A DNA stretch of 64,000 nucleotides from an uncultured Lachnospiraceae bacterium (GTDB lineage: Bacteria > Bacillota > Clostridia > Lachnospirales > Lachnospiraceae). The position numbers and the translations under genes were made by a program. How positions within the stretch are numbered: position 1 is the first letter of the stretch; every line of letters starts with the position of its first letter. Location: the NCBI GenBank assembly GCA_910579395.1, contig CAJTUC010000010.1, forward strand, positions 17,237 through 81,236, read 5' to 3'. The notes below the pieces were generated by a model. It had not been told where the DNA came from, did no database searches, and saw only the letters and a list, made by a program, of their open reading frames with translations. Positions 41,321-49,828 of this stretch are shown here, in pieces.

Positions 41321-43471
41321 TCATTCCATTAAAAAAGAAATTGTTGATTCCGGCAATAATGCAGCAGCCATATTGTTATTTCCAGATTTCAAATATTCCC
41401 GTATTTTAGATGCGCTTACTACTAAATCTTGTATTTCTACTCTTGGAATCTCCACAAATGTAATTCCTTTTTGGGGCAAAATCTTTTTCATTGCATCATT
41501 ATATATCGAGGTTACACGGTCAAAAGGCTCCTCCCCGGCAAAACGATGCGTAATATGAAGCGGCTGCGCTATATAGTCTGCAAAAACCCGAATATCATAT
41601 TCCGCATTCAACATAATTAACTCTGTTTCTACCTTTGTAAAATATTCCTGAAAAGTGTTTTGAGAAAGGATAAATTCTCCGCTTGGCACAACCATCACAT
41701 AATCTAAGTCTTTAGTTCCAGCAGCCACCATCTGATATCGCTCTTCAAAAGAAAATAAGGACATATCTTCTTCGACCACAAAGATAATTAAAAAATCTAC
41801 TTGCGCTTTAGCCTGCTCTATTAAATAACGGTGTCCCTTGCTGAACGGATTACAATTCATAACTATTGCACCAATACTGCTATATTTATTTTCAAAATTA
41901 CTAAAATATTTTCTCAGATACTTATGATTCACATACTCCTTCATTACTTTGTCAAAATCCATATGAATATTACTATTTCCTATTCCTGTTTTTAGTAAAG
42001 AAGGTTCTATCAATGATAAAATATGATTTGCTATAATTTGATTCGTCTTGTGATTACAATGTAAATACCAATTCGTAACCCAATCTATCGATACATGACC
42101 GCTATCATATATATCCCATAAAGAGCAGTTTTGTATTCCGGCAACTTCTCCTGCCTGTGACAAATAAATAACAATATCTTCTCTATGATAGTTATCAATT
42201 TCCATAAGCCTGTCTTCCAGCTCTGCGTCTAAACGCAATGGTGAAGCATAATTTTCTACCCGGTATGGATATCCTATTTCCAAAAGATATTTCTGCAAAT
42301 AACTTTCAATAGTGTATTGATCCTCAACATAAGCCCCGAATACTATACATGGCCCTAAAAAATATATTGTACCGATATACTCATCAGGCTGATAGCAGGT
42401 ATTTCTTCTTCCACTTTTCATCTTGCAATACTTTCCATCTAAATTTTCATACCGCCCTTTCAGCCATCCCTCCAATATTTCTTTTTGGGCTGCTCCACTT
42501 TTATAATCCTCCAATAAATACAGCTCGTCCCAAAATTTTTCAGCCGTCTCACCAGTAATCCACGGAACTTCTTTAATACATGGAGACTTCTGCAGTCTTT
42601 CCGCCAGCGCTTCCCTAAACTGTTGCGTATACTCTGTTATCTCACCGTCATTTGCATAAATAGCTAAACAATGCACACCTTTTTCCTTTAGCTTAGCAAA
42701 TAGTACAGAAGCCTTTTCATCTATACTTTGATCAGGAAATATAGAAAAATTTCCCAATTTTGCTATAACTTTTAAGTCTCGCGCCTTTATCATTTGAATT
42801 AACAAACTTTTAAATGTAACCCACTTTTCTTTTCTCTGCGGATTCTTAGGCTTTTCATCTTTTCCCAAATCCACCTGCAACAAGCACTGCACTCCCCTTC
42901 GCTCTTCTTCGTTTAGAAAAACAAGGATATCTTCATTTGCATAATCCATATCACAGTTATTTTTTTTCAATACTACATAATTAATCTTAAATTGCCCCAA
43001 ACACTGTATAAAATATAAATAACTACTGTTCCCATTATCATTTGGTTCTACTATGTAAACTGTTTTATAGGGCCCCAATGTTTTCTCAATCAGCTCTTTC
43101 TGCGCGAACCACTTATAGTTTCTTTCAACAAAAAGCATGTCATCCCATCGGGAATAATCACCTAATAATTCACCTTTTTCACTAATAATTGGTATTTTAT
43201 TAATATTTTTCTTTTCCTTCAAAATCTCACGCGCTTTGATTGTATTAAAACTTTCTAAAGAACAAAAAATCGTATTTATTTTTACCATTCCAGATTTGTG
43301 ACGCAACACATCGCCCAAACAAACAATACCATATATTTTATTATTTTTAGTAATATACACAATTTCTGATGTTTTCTTAATATACAATGGTTTCAAACAT
43401 TCCATAGAAAGTGTTGCTGCATCATTATCGATCTCATATATTATCATCTGTGGAAGGTCTCTTTTTTCCAT
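41321..43471 (-). CDS. Multidomain protein: CBS-like N-terminus, central region, C-terminal CitC-type adenylyltransferase
   Basis: 716 residues; start 43471 after AGGGGGGAGC. Residues about 20-105 resemble a CBS pair (VYITKNNKIYGIVCLGDVL, IPIISEKGELLGDYSRWDDM). Residues 130-500 are a large middle region of unknown type with a possible Rossmann-like start (TVYIVEPNDNGNSSYLYFIQ) and an SGNH-like tone. Residues about 520-716 match citrate lyase ligase CitC: IGAIVMNCNPFSKGHRYLIE (nucleotidyltransferase HxGH-like motif), LIIFVVEEDMSLFSFEERYQ, VVPSGEFILSQNTF, VEIPRVEIQDLVVSASKIRE. CitC adenylylates and acetylates the lyase carrier. No citrate lyase is here, so the domain probably activates another small acid (inference). 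Confidence 0.7.
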   Translation of the reverse strand: MEKRDLPQMIIYEIDNDAATLSMECLKPLYIKKTSEIVYITKNNKIYGIVCLGDVLRHKSGMVKINTIFCSLESFNTIKAREILKEKKNINKIPIISEKGELLGDYSRWDDMLFVERNYKWFAQKELIEKTLGPYKTVYIVEPNDNGNSSYLYFIQCLGQFKINYVVLKKNNCDMDYANEDILVFLNEEERRGVQCLLQVDLGKDEKPKNPQRKEKWVTFKSLLIQMIKARDLKVIAKLGNFSIFPDQSIDEKASVLFAKLKEKGVHCLAIYANDGEITEYTQQFREALAERLQKSPCIKEVPWITGETAEKFWDELYLLEDYKSGAAQKEILEGWLKGRYENLDGKYCKMKSGRRNTCYQPDEYIGTIYFLGPCIVFGAYVEDQYTIESYLQKYLLEIGYPYRVENYASPLRLDAELEDRLMEIDNYHREDIVIYLSQAGEVAGIQNCSLWDIYDSGHVSIDWVTNWYLHCNHKTNQIIANHILSLIEPSLLKTGIGNSNIHMDFDKVMKEYVNHKYLRKYFSNFENKYSSIGAIVMNCNPFSKGHRYLIEQAKAQVDFLIIFVVEEDMSLFSFEERYQMVAAGTKDLDYVMVVPSGEFILSQNTFQEYFTKVETELIMLNAEYDIRVFADYIAQPLHITHRFAGEEPFDRVTSIYNDAMKKILPQKGITFVEIPRVEIQDLVVSASKIREYLKSGNNNMAAALLPESTISFLME

Positions 43472-43584
43472 TTGCTCCCCCCTATACTTCTTTGTCTTTA
43501 TCCATCAAATCAAAATATGTAAAAACCACGCAACAATCTCAATGAATTCAAACAATCTATCTCCGCCAGATATGCAATAAGACA

Positions 43585-45276
43585 TTATCTCTTTTTCTTC
43601 TTTAATGTACCTTCTTCTTTTATCATTGCTTTATACACGAAGTCCGCAATTAGTTTATTCGCTTTATTCGAATAATGACAATTATCTATATACATATCTG
43701 ACTCTTTATCTAAATAATCGATTGCATTTACATATATACGTTTTTCTTCCTGTGATGCCAATTCTCTAAACTCTAACATTCCTTTTCTGCACTTTAGCGT
43801 TTCATGCATTACAGCCTCAAACAAACTCATTTCTTCTTTCACCGCCATTGGCTGTAAAAAAGAGTAGAATCTCGCTCCATACAGTTCTGCAACACTCTTC
43901 ATAATCTTTATGTTGCGAACCCAAAATTCATATAGACTTTCTTTACTTTCCAGTCCACATATGAAGTCATTATTTTCATCACCTAAATCACCCGAGAAAT
44001 AGTTTTTTATTCCATGATCAACTACATTAATTACACCGCTCAATGTTATAACATAGTCAAGTTCCATATAAGCGCCATCCCTTAATAAATGCAAAAGTTC
44101 CCTCGCAACTCCATGCCCGCATACCGCGCCATTGTAAACGGTAACTTGATAATTCTCACTTCTTAACTTTTGATAAAATAGATTTACCCATGATTTTGTC
44201 CTGTATATTCCATCTGTAGATGTCGAACTTCCCACCACCATTATCTTAATATTTTGCCTATTATTATTACCATATACTATAAATCCCGGATATTTCGTAT
44301 CATTCGACACATAAGACCAACGTAAAAGCAAATCTGAGGCTGATTTCACCCGAAGCTTATATTTTATTGTTTCACAAGCAAGCGATGTATAATTCCAATG
44401 TTCCAACGCAAAACCCAGAGAATCTAAAATATCACATGCCTGTTCTACTTCATATTCATCATTTTCTGTTATAATGACTACTATATCCTCAATGGAACCA
44501 TAAGCTAAATCATACAAATCACTTATTTTCCCCTGTATTTCTACAAAATACCGTGTCAGTATCTCTATTATCTTTTCAGCTAATTCTTCATTTTTTCCAT
44601 ACAGCCAAATTTTTTTATGCTCACTTACTGCCCTTCCTATAACCTGAAACAAACGTCCCTCTGAAATATGATGTGGCAACATATAATTAAAAACATACTT
44701 ATCCCCTCTATAATTCGACAATGTCTCCAACATCTGTTTCCGATAAGCCGATCGTATCGTTGCTATAACAAAAGCGCAATCATCCTGTTCATTTACTTCA
44801 TCAATTCCCAATACAGGTAAATCATTCCATACAGTTATATTTCCTATTTTTGTCACACATACCGCTTTAATTTTAATCCCACATTCACGGCATTGTTCAT
44901 ATACTTTTTCGCCATATCCCCCAATACCATAAATATAGACATCTTTTTCCTTTAACTCATTATTGGGGAACAAGATTTCACCATAATAAAAAACCTCTGC
45001 GTCTATTCCAATCGTCTCTTTAACCACACTTTTTTCTATCACATCAGGTGCAATCACGATTGCATTGGGCAGATTATTTATTTGTTCTATTGATATAATT
45101 GGGCGATTCATAAAATATTCTCCAACAAATCTTCTTGTTATATCAATAAATCCTTCTATGTCACCACCCAAAAATGCCAATTTTGTAAAAACAGCCATAG
45201 AGTCTCTGTTTATTCCATATATGTATATATCCTTTTTCTGTATCTTTTCTGCTATTGAATAAAAAATCTTTAACAT
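43585..45276 (-). CDS. Three Rossmann-like modules fused to an SGNH/GDSL hydrolase
   Basis: 563 residues from the ATG at 45276 (MLKIFYSIAEK), with AAGGGGAAAA. Modules: residues about 10-105 (DIYIYGINRDSMAVFTKLAF, GFIDITRRFVGEYF), 110-210 (DVYIYGIGGYGEKVYEQCRE, AFVIATIRSAYRKQML) and a third, weaker one at 220-305 (KIWLYGKNEELAEKIIEILT). The SGNH domain is C-terminal: IKIMVVGSSTSTDGIYRTKS (block I Ser), VYNGAVCGHGVARELLHLL (block II Gly), YVITLSGVINVVDHG (block III) and MYIDNCHYSNKANKLIADF (block V Asp-x-x-His). Likely an O-acetyl esterase or acyltransferase of the glycan. It is the clearest multi-copy case of the module. Confidence 0.75.
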   Translation of the reverse strand: MLKIFYSIAEKIQKKDIYIYGINRDSMAVFTKLAFLGGDIEGFIDITRRFVGEYFMNRPIISIEQINNLPNAIVIAPDVIEKSVVKETIGIDAEVFYYGEILFPNNELKEKDVYIYGIGGYGEKVYEQCRECGIKIKAVCVTKIGNITVWNDLPVLGIDEVNEQDDCAFVIATIRSAYRKQMLETLSNYRGDKYVFNYMLPHHISEGRLFQVIGRAVSEHKKIWLYGKNEELAEKIIEILTRYFVEIQGKISDLYDLAYGSIEDIVVIITENDEYEVEQACDILDSLGFALEHWNYTSLACETIKYKLRVKSASDLLLRWSYVSNDTKYPGFIVYGNNNRQNIKIMVVGSSTSTDGIYRTKSWVNLFYQKLRSENYQVTVYNGAVCGHGVARELLHLLRDGAYMELDYVITLSGVINVVDHGIKNYFSGDLGDENNDFICGLESKESLYEFWVRNIKIMKSVAELYGARFYSFLQPMAVKEEMSLFEAVMHETLKCRKGMLEFRELASQEEKRIYVNAIDYLDKESDMYIDNCHYSNKANKLIADFVYKAMIKEEGTLKKKKR

Positions 45277-45351
45277 TCCATTTTCCCCTTGGTGGCACAA
45301 ATAGCACTATAAAACAGTCCCTGCTGTATACCAAATATAGTAATAAACAGT

Positions 45352-46428
45352 TTAATCTAATCTCTCGTTAAAAATCACATTCCACGTTTCTTTTATTGAT
45401 TCCAACTGCGATAACTGAGTCATATTTTTTTCATTAGTTATTGCCTTTTCCTCTTCAAAATTTATGAATTCATGAAAATTCATTCCATCAATCTCCTCTA
45501 AAGTCTCTATGTTACAATTACATTCAGTCTTAAAATAATGTTCTACAATAGAGCCTTTCCTCAAATATACTTTTTTACCAAAATATAATAAAGCCATTAT
45601 ATTTGCTAAAGCTTGCTGTCTTTTTATTCCAAAAAGAGCAATATCTATTTGATTCATGAACTCATTGTATTTATCGATAGTCATAAAATCAGTCAGCCCG
45701 ACAAATTTTTCAGCAAATAATTCCTTTCCAACTTTAATCACCTTATCTGCATACTCATTATCTCCATATGACAGAGGCGCAAAAATTTTGATATTTTCCT
45801 CTTTAAATTTAAGTAACTTTTTCATTATAAGTATATGATTATTCGAGGGAGTTGCAGAATTTCCAAGCTGAATCGCAATATAATCCTTTTTTCTTTGAGG
45901 CATTCTTCTAGCTATGTCACATTTCTCAAAGATTCCGTGAAGATTGTACAAAGCACAATATTGCTTTCCCTTAATACTATAGTTTTTCTTCATAAACTGC
46001 TTTTCTTCCGGAATAATATAGATAAGTGCATGGGCATTGCTAATGACATATTTTTTCATATATATCTGGAAATTATTTCCTGCAAGAAATTTATCCCCTC
46101 CCCAAATACGGATATACAACCTTTTTAATAATCTTCTCTTCAAAAAAAACACATTAATAATTGTCTGTTCGAAAGCACCATGATAAATAATTTTGTCATA
46201 TGTATATAATTCTTTAGATTTTAGTTTTTCCTCAATGCAATGAATATATCTAACATTCCTATACAACGAAATTTCTATACGTGGGTTACTTGCTTCTCTA
46301 TCTCCATAAATCCAAAATTCATGCGTATTTTCTATAAAATTATTATTAACAAATTTTATAAAATCCTCTGTAAAATTAGATACTCTAAATAGATGTAAAA
46401 TCTTATACATATTCATCTTTATGTCCAT
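45352..46428 (-). CDS. WecF-like 4-acetamido-4-deoxysugar transferase (GT56-like)
   Basis: 358 residues from the ATG at 46428 (MDIKMNMYKILHLF), chosen for GAAGGAAGGAAC; an ATG at 46467 overlapping the previous stop as ATGA is the alternative. Features in common with WecF: RIWGGDKFLAGNNF, YIAIQLGNSATPSNNHI, IFAPLSYGDNEYADKVIKV, FVGLTDFMTIDKYNEFMNQI and IALFGIKRQQALANIMALLY. WecF adds Fuc4NAc to lipid-linked enterobacterial common antigen. Here the donor would be a 4-amino-4,6-dideoxysugar, for which the DegT enzymes at 33191 and 52534 are candidate suppliers. Confidence 0.8.
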   Translation of the reverse strand: MDIKMNMYKILHLFRVSNFTEDFIKFVNNNFIENTHEFWIYGDREASNPRIEISLYRNVRYIHCIEEKLKSKELYTYDKIIYHGAFEQTIINVFFLKRRLLKRLYIRIWGGDKFLAGNNFQIYMKKYVISNAHALIYIIPEEKQFMKKNYSIKGKQYCALYNLHGIFEKCDIARRMPQRKKDYIAIQLGNSATPSNNHILIMKKLLKFKEENIKIFAPLSYGDNEYADKVIKVGKELFAEKFVGLTDFMTIDKYNEFMNQIDIALFGIKRQQALANIMALLYFGKKVYLRKGSIVEHYFKTECNCNIETLEEIDGMNFHEFINFEEEKAITNEKNMTQLSQLESIKETWNVIFNERLD

Positions 46429-46463
46429 GTTCCTTCCTTCATTATGAACATCTCTATTAGAAA

Positions 46464-47159
46464 TCATATTTTCCTCATTACTACAAGCCAGAGCGCAATA
46501 TGCATACCATAGTAATCTTCTACTGTCTTACCTATACAAATATCCCCAAAATCTTTTGAAAATGTCTCTCTGATCTCCTCTTCATTTTGCCATACTCTAA
46601 AAATATCTCCATTTCTAAGACCATATGGATCATTTGTAATTTGATAATGCCCCTCCTTATCCTGCCATTTAACACAATCTTTTAATATGAAATTATCCGA
46701 TCTTGATAACGTCATTATGATATATCCACCTGTTTTAAGCACTCTGCATAATTCATCATAATTTTCATTAAAATTACTATTATGATCCACGTAATAAATA
46801 GAAGAGGACGCCACGATATAATCAAAACTATTATCTGCGAAGGGAACTTTATTATTTCTTCCAACTCTTATATCAATCGGTATATTATATAATTGTTGCA
46901 TACGTTCCTCTACACCAGTGCATATTTCCTCTGTAATTTCAAATGCACTTACACTCAACCCGCAATTATGTAATAACAAAATATTTCTTCCATCACCACA
47001 TGCCCAATCTAAAACTTTCTTTCCTTGGTATTCATGTGATATTTTTAATTCTGGATATTTACCCAGCATTGTTCTCACTAAAAATTCATTTGGATAACAA
47101 TGTACACCTAACTTTTGTGCGTGAAAATCACTATACAATCTGTTTATTTTTTCCTCCAT
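46464..47159 (-). CDS. Class I SAM-dependent methyltransferase
   Basis: 231 residues from the ATG at 47159 (MEEKINRLYSDFHAQKLG), with AGGAAAGGTGATTCT. Motif I KVLDWACGDGRNILLLHNCG, then GLSVSAFEITEEICTGVEER, VPFADNSFDYIVASSSIYYV and LKTGGYIIMTLSRSDNFILK. The N-terminal FHAQKLGVHCYPNEFLVRTM is typical of sugar-locus methyltransferases of the Methyltransf_11/25 type. Its stop overlaps an alternative start of the WecF-like gene (ATGA). Confidence 0.88.
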   Translation of the reverse strand: MEEKINRLYSDFHAQKLGVHCYPNEFLVRTMLGKYPELKISHEYQGKKVLDWACGDGRNILLLHNCGLSVSAFEITEEICTGVEERMQQLYNIPIDIRVGRNNKVPFADNSFDYIVASSSIYYVDHNSNFNENYDELCRVLKTGGYIIMTLSRSDNFILKDCVKWQDKEGHYQITNDPYGLRNGDIFRVWQNEEEIRETFSKDFGDICIGKTVEDYYGMHIALWLVVMRKI

Positions 47160-47213
47160 TAGAATCACCTTTCCTATTTATTTAAAATAATTTCTTATTT
47201 CTATCCTGCTGTT

Positions 47214-47879
47214 CTATGAATGTAATCTACTTGAAGCATCCCGCAAACAACCATAATAATACGGATTAAAACCTGCCATATTCATTTGCCTGCATACTTC
47301 CTCAATGTCATATTCCACTCTACATAATTCAAATTCCCCATCACTATATACAGCAAATGCTGCCCTACTGTCACCATCCCGCGGTTGTCCAACAGCGCCT
47401 GGATTACAATATATTTTGTTCCTATATCGCTTTATCTGCTGTATATGACTATGTCCAGATACAAATACATTACCATTTATTTCAGAAAAATAATTTTCAT
47501 CCAAAACTAAATATTCGTCTATTGGATTATTCCATCCACCATGTACCATAGAAATTCCATTTTCCTTCCGGAACACCGGAAAGGAAGCTATCCAATCCAA
47601 ATTATCTTTTTCTATAATTTTCTGTTGATATTTCAAACAATCATTAACGCTATGGGAACGTGGACATTTTGTCCCTGAAACCATGTACCAATCATGATTC
47701 CCCATTATGCATCTAGCCTCTCTCCTTCTCAGCTCGTTACAGCACTCATTCACTTGGGAATAATATCCTACTATATCACCAAGACAATATATTTGTGAAA
47801 TATTCATTTCATCAATTTTATCCATCACACTTTTTAGTGCTTCGTAATTTCCATGAACATCAGACAATATCGCTATCAT
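47214..47879 (-). CDS. Metallophosphoesterase
   Basis: 221 residues from the ATG at 47879; a TTG three codons earlier has the AGAGGA site nearer. It overlaps the ATP-grasp stop by 20 bases. Calcineurin-like motifs in order: ILSDVHGNYEALKSVMDKI, YCLGDIVGYYSQVNECC, CIMGNHDWYMVSG, SMVHGGWNNPI and VFVSGHSHIQQIKRY. This is the YfcE/MJ0936 type, usually a phosphodiesterase or phosphatase for small substrates. In this context it could remove a phosphate from a sugar-phosphate or phosphopantetheine precursor, but that is open. Confidence 0.9.
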   Translation of the reverse strand: MIAILSDVHGNYEALKSVMDKIDEMNISQIYCLGDIVGYYSQVNECCNELRRREARCIMGNHDWYMVSGTKCPRSHSVNDCLKYQQKIIEKDNLDWIASFPVFRKENGISMVHGGWNNPIDEYLVLDENYFSEINGNVFVSGHSHIQQIKRYRNKIYCNPGAVGQPRDGDSRAAFAVYSDGEFELCRVEYDIEEVCRQMNMAGFNPYYYGCLRDASSRLHS

Positions 47880-48828
47880 ATAATACAAAATCCTCTATAT
47901 ACCGTATGGCTTTTCCCTTTCTTATCTTGGGTTGCTCAACCTCTTCCCCTCCAAGAAAGTACTTTATACTCATCGCGCTCTCATTATAATTGAATTCCTT
48001 TCTTATAGATGTTGAAGATGATATCCTTGGATTTATTTCCAACAATTTCCACTGTCCGTTATGCCTTCGAAACTGAAAATTAGTCGGCCCTATTGGTTTT
48101 AAAATATCAGCCAGTTCACAGATTATCTCCACTACTTCATCTATAAAAACTACTTCGGCAAATTCGGTATAGCCCATTGGAGAAAGTTTCCGCCTCATAA
48201 TTATATATGCCTTTAACACACTTTCACTATTAAAAAAAGCCGATGCTGTATATTCCTCATCTGCGTTTCCAACATACTCCTGCATAACTAGACTTTTACC
48301 AATTTCATCCTTATATTTCTGAAATTCCTCTTCTTTTTCTACCAATACCACCCCTTTACTCCCATAACTACACATAGGTTTTATAATAAAAGGTTTTGTA
48401 AAGTAATGGAAATCCTGTATTACAGATGTATTAATACAATATTTAAAATGCCTTTCATTTAATGTTCTATAAAACTCCCATTTGTTCAGACAAAGAGATA
48501 TCAATTCAGGATTATTCAACAATACCTTTGTCCCTGTTTCTTTTAGGGTCTCTCTATGGATATTCCACATTGACATATCTGCCTCAATTGCTGGAATAAT
48601 CATATCAATACTGTATTTTTCTATTGTATTAATAAGCCACGGAATGTATTGAGAGGAATTAGTCAATGGCGGATGCTCTACAATATCTGCAAAACAATCT
48701 GCAGGCGATTCTTCATAAATTGTTGTTCCTATTAGCTTACAGCTTAATCCGTTTAATGATTTTAAAATTCCATACCCTACAACCCCAGATGCTCCAGAAA
48801 CTAAAATAGTATATTTTTTTTCTTCCAT
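47860..48828 (-). CDS. ATP-grasp carboxylate-amine ligase
   Basis: 322 residues. N-terminal preATP-grasp Rossmann part (ILVSGASGVVGYGILKSLNG, IDMIIPAIEADMSMWNIH), then the ATP-grasp domain: YFTKPFIIKPMCSYGSKGVV (ATP-binding Lys and Gly loop), VMQEYVGNADEEYTASAFF, and the metal-binding WKLLEINPRISSSTSIRKEF. It resembles carbamoyl-phosphate-synthase-like ATP-grasp ligases found in capsule loci. Likely it couples an acid (amino acid or similar) to an amino sugar or a carrier. It follows the E1 beta gene. Confidence 0.88.
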   Translation of the reverse strand: MEEKKYTILVSGASGVVGYGILKSLNGLSCKLIGTTIYEESPADCFADIVEHPPLTNSSQYIPWLINTIEKYSIDMIIPAIEADMSMWNIHRETLKETGTKVLLNNPELISLCLNKWEFYRTLNERHFKYCINTSVIQDFHYFTKPFIIKPMCSYGSKGVVLVEKEEEFQKYKDEIGKSLVMQEYVGNADEEYTASAFFNSESVLKAYIIMRRKLSPMGYTEFAEVVFIDEVVEIICELADILKPIGPTNFQFRRHNGQWKLLEINPRISSSTSIRKEFNYNESAMSIKYFLGGEEVEQPKIRKGKAIRYIEDFVLYDSDIV

Positions 48829-48860
48829 AATATATTTAAATTTCCCTTATCTTTGTGCCT

Positions 48861-49826
48861 TTACCATTTAAATTTATTCAAAATCGTATTATATATTTTT
48901 TCCTTTGTGACTATAATTTGTTGTTCCAGTATCCTGGTAAACGGTACAGGGATATCTTCACATGCAACAATTTGGACCGGGTTCTTCAAACTCTCAAATG
49001 CATACTGAATAAGCAAAGAAGCTATCTCGCTTGCAGCACTCCCCGTACGATTTGCTGTATCACAAATAATAACTCTCCCCGTCTTTTCCACAGATTTTTT
49101 TATTGTACTAAAATCCAAAGGAACTACAGTTCGAACATCTATTATCTCTGCAGAAATCTTTTTCTCAAGCAATTGCGGATAAATTTCTTCAACCATGTGC
49201 AGACATCCTGATATTGTCACTATAGTCAAATCATTTCCTTCCCTCACCACCCTGGCTTCCCCAATCTTCTTCTGTGAAACAACTGATACATCGTCTTCTA
49301 ACCAGAATAGTGATCTATCCGCAAAACATAAGACCGGATTATCATCTTCGATACCTTCCTTAAACATCAAATACATATCTTGTACATTTGCGGGGCATAA
49401 AACTTTTAATCCTGGAATATTCATAAATAACGAATGAAGTCGATCTGAATGCTGTGCCGCATTACCATTTCCACACATACTAGAACAAAATATGGTGAGC
49501 GGAAGAGAACTTGTACCTGAATTCATATACCTGGTCTTTGCTGCTACGTTTGCAATTTGGTCCATTGCAATATATAAAAAATTAGGAATAGTTAAATCTA
49601 GTATCGGCCTTAATCCACACATTGCTGCACCACATACAATTCCAGTAACAGATGCTTCTGAAAGCGGGATATTAATAATACGTTCTTTCCCAAATACATC
49701 TACCAATCCTTCTGTATAACCATATACATTATCTCTGATATCCTCACCCAGCAAAACTACATCATGATTTGCATCAAGTTCATCATATAATGCCTGGTAA
49801 ATCGCATTGCGGTATGTCAACTTCAT
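48861..49826 (-). CDS. Thiamine-diphosphate 2-oxoacid dehydrogenase/transketolase-type E1, beta subunit
   Basis: 321 residues, RBS GGGAGAGAATAGTA. Pyr-domain: VVLLGEDIRDNVYGYTEGL, FGKERIINIPLSEASVTGIV, CAAMCGLRPILDLTIPNFL in the order GAAMCGLRPILDL, then the C-terminal transketolase_C part (LTIVTISGCLHMVEEIYPQL, VIICDTANRTGSAASEIASL). These are E1-beta hallmarks of pyruvate/acetoin dehydrogenases. It overlaps no gene but is only 2 bases from the alpha subunit. No lipoyl E2 or E3 gene is present. Confidence 0.9.
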   Translation of the reverse strand: MKLTYRNAIYQALYDELDANHDVVLLGEDIRDNVYGYTEGLVDVFGKERIINIPLSEASVTGIVCGAAMCGLRPILDLTIPNFLYIAMDQIANVAAKTRYMNSGTSSLPLTIFCSSMCGNGNAAQHSDRLHSLFMNIPGLKVLCPANVQDMYLMFKEGIEDDNPVLCFADRSLFWLEDDVSVVSQKKIGEARVVREGNDLTIVTISGCLHMVEEIYPQLLEKKISAEIIDVRTVVPLDFSTIKKSVEKTGRVIICDTANRTGSAASEIASLLIQYAFESLKNPVQIVACEDIPVPFTRILEQQIIVTKEKIYNTILNKFKW

Positions 49827-49828
49827 TA

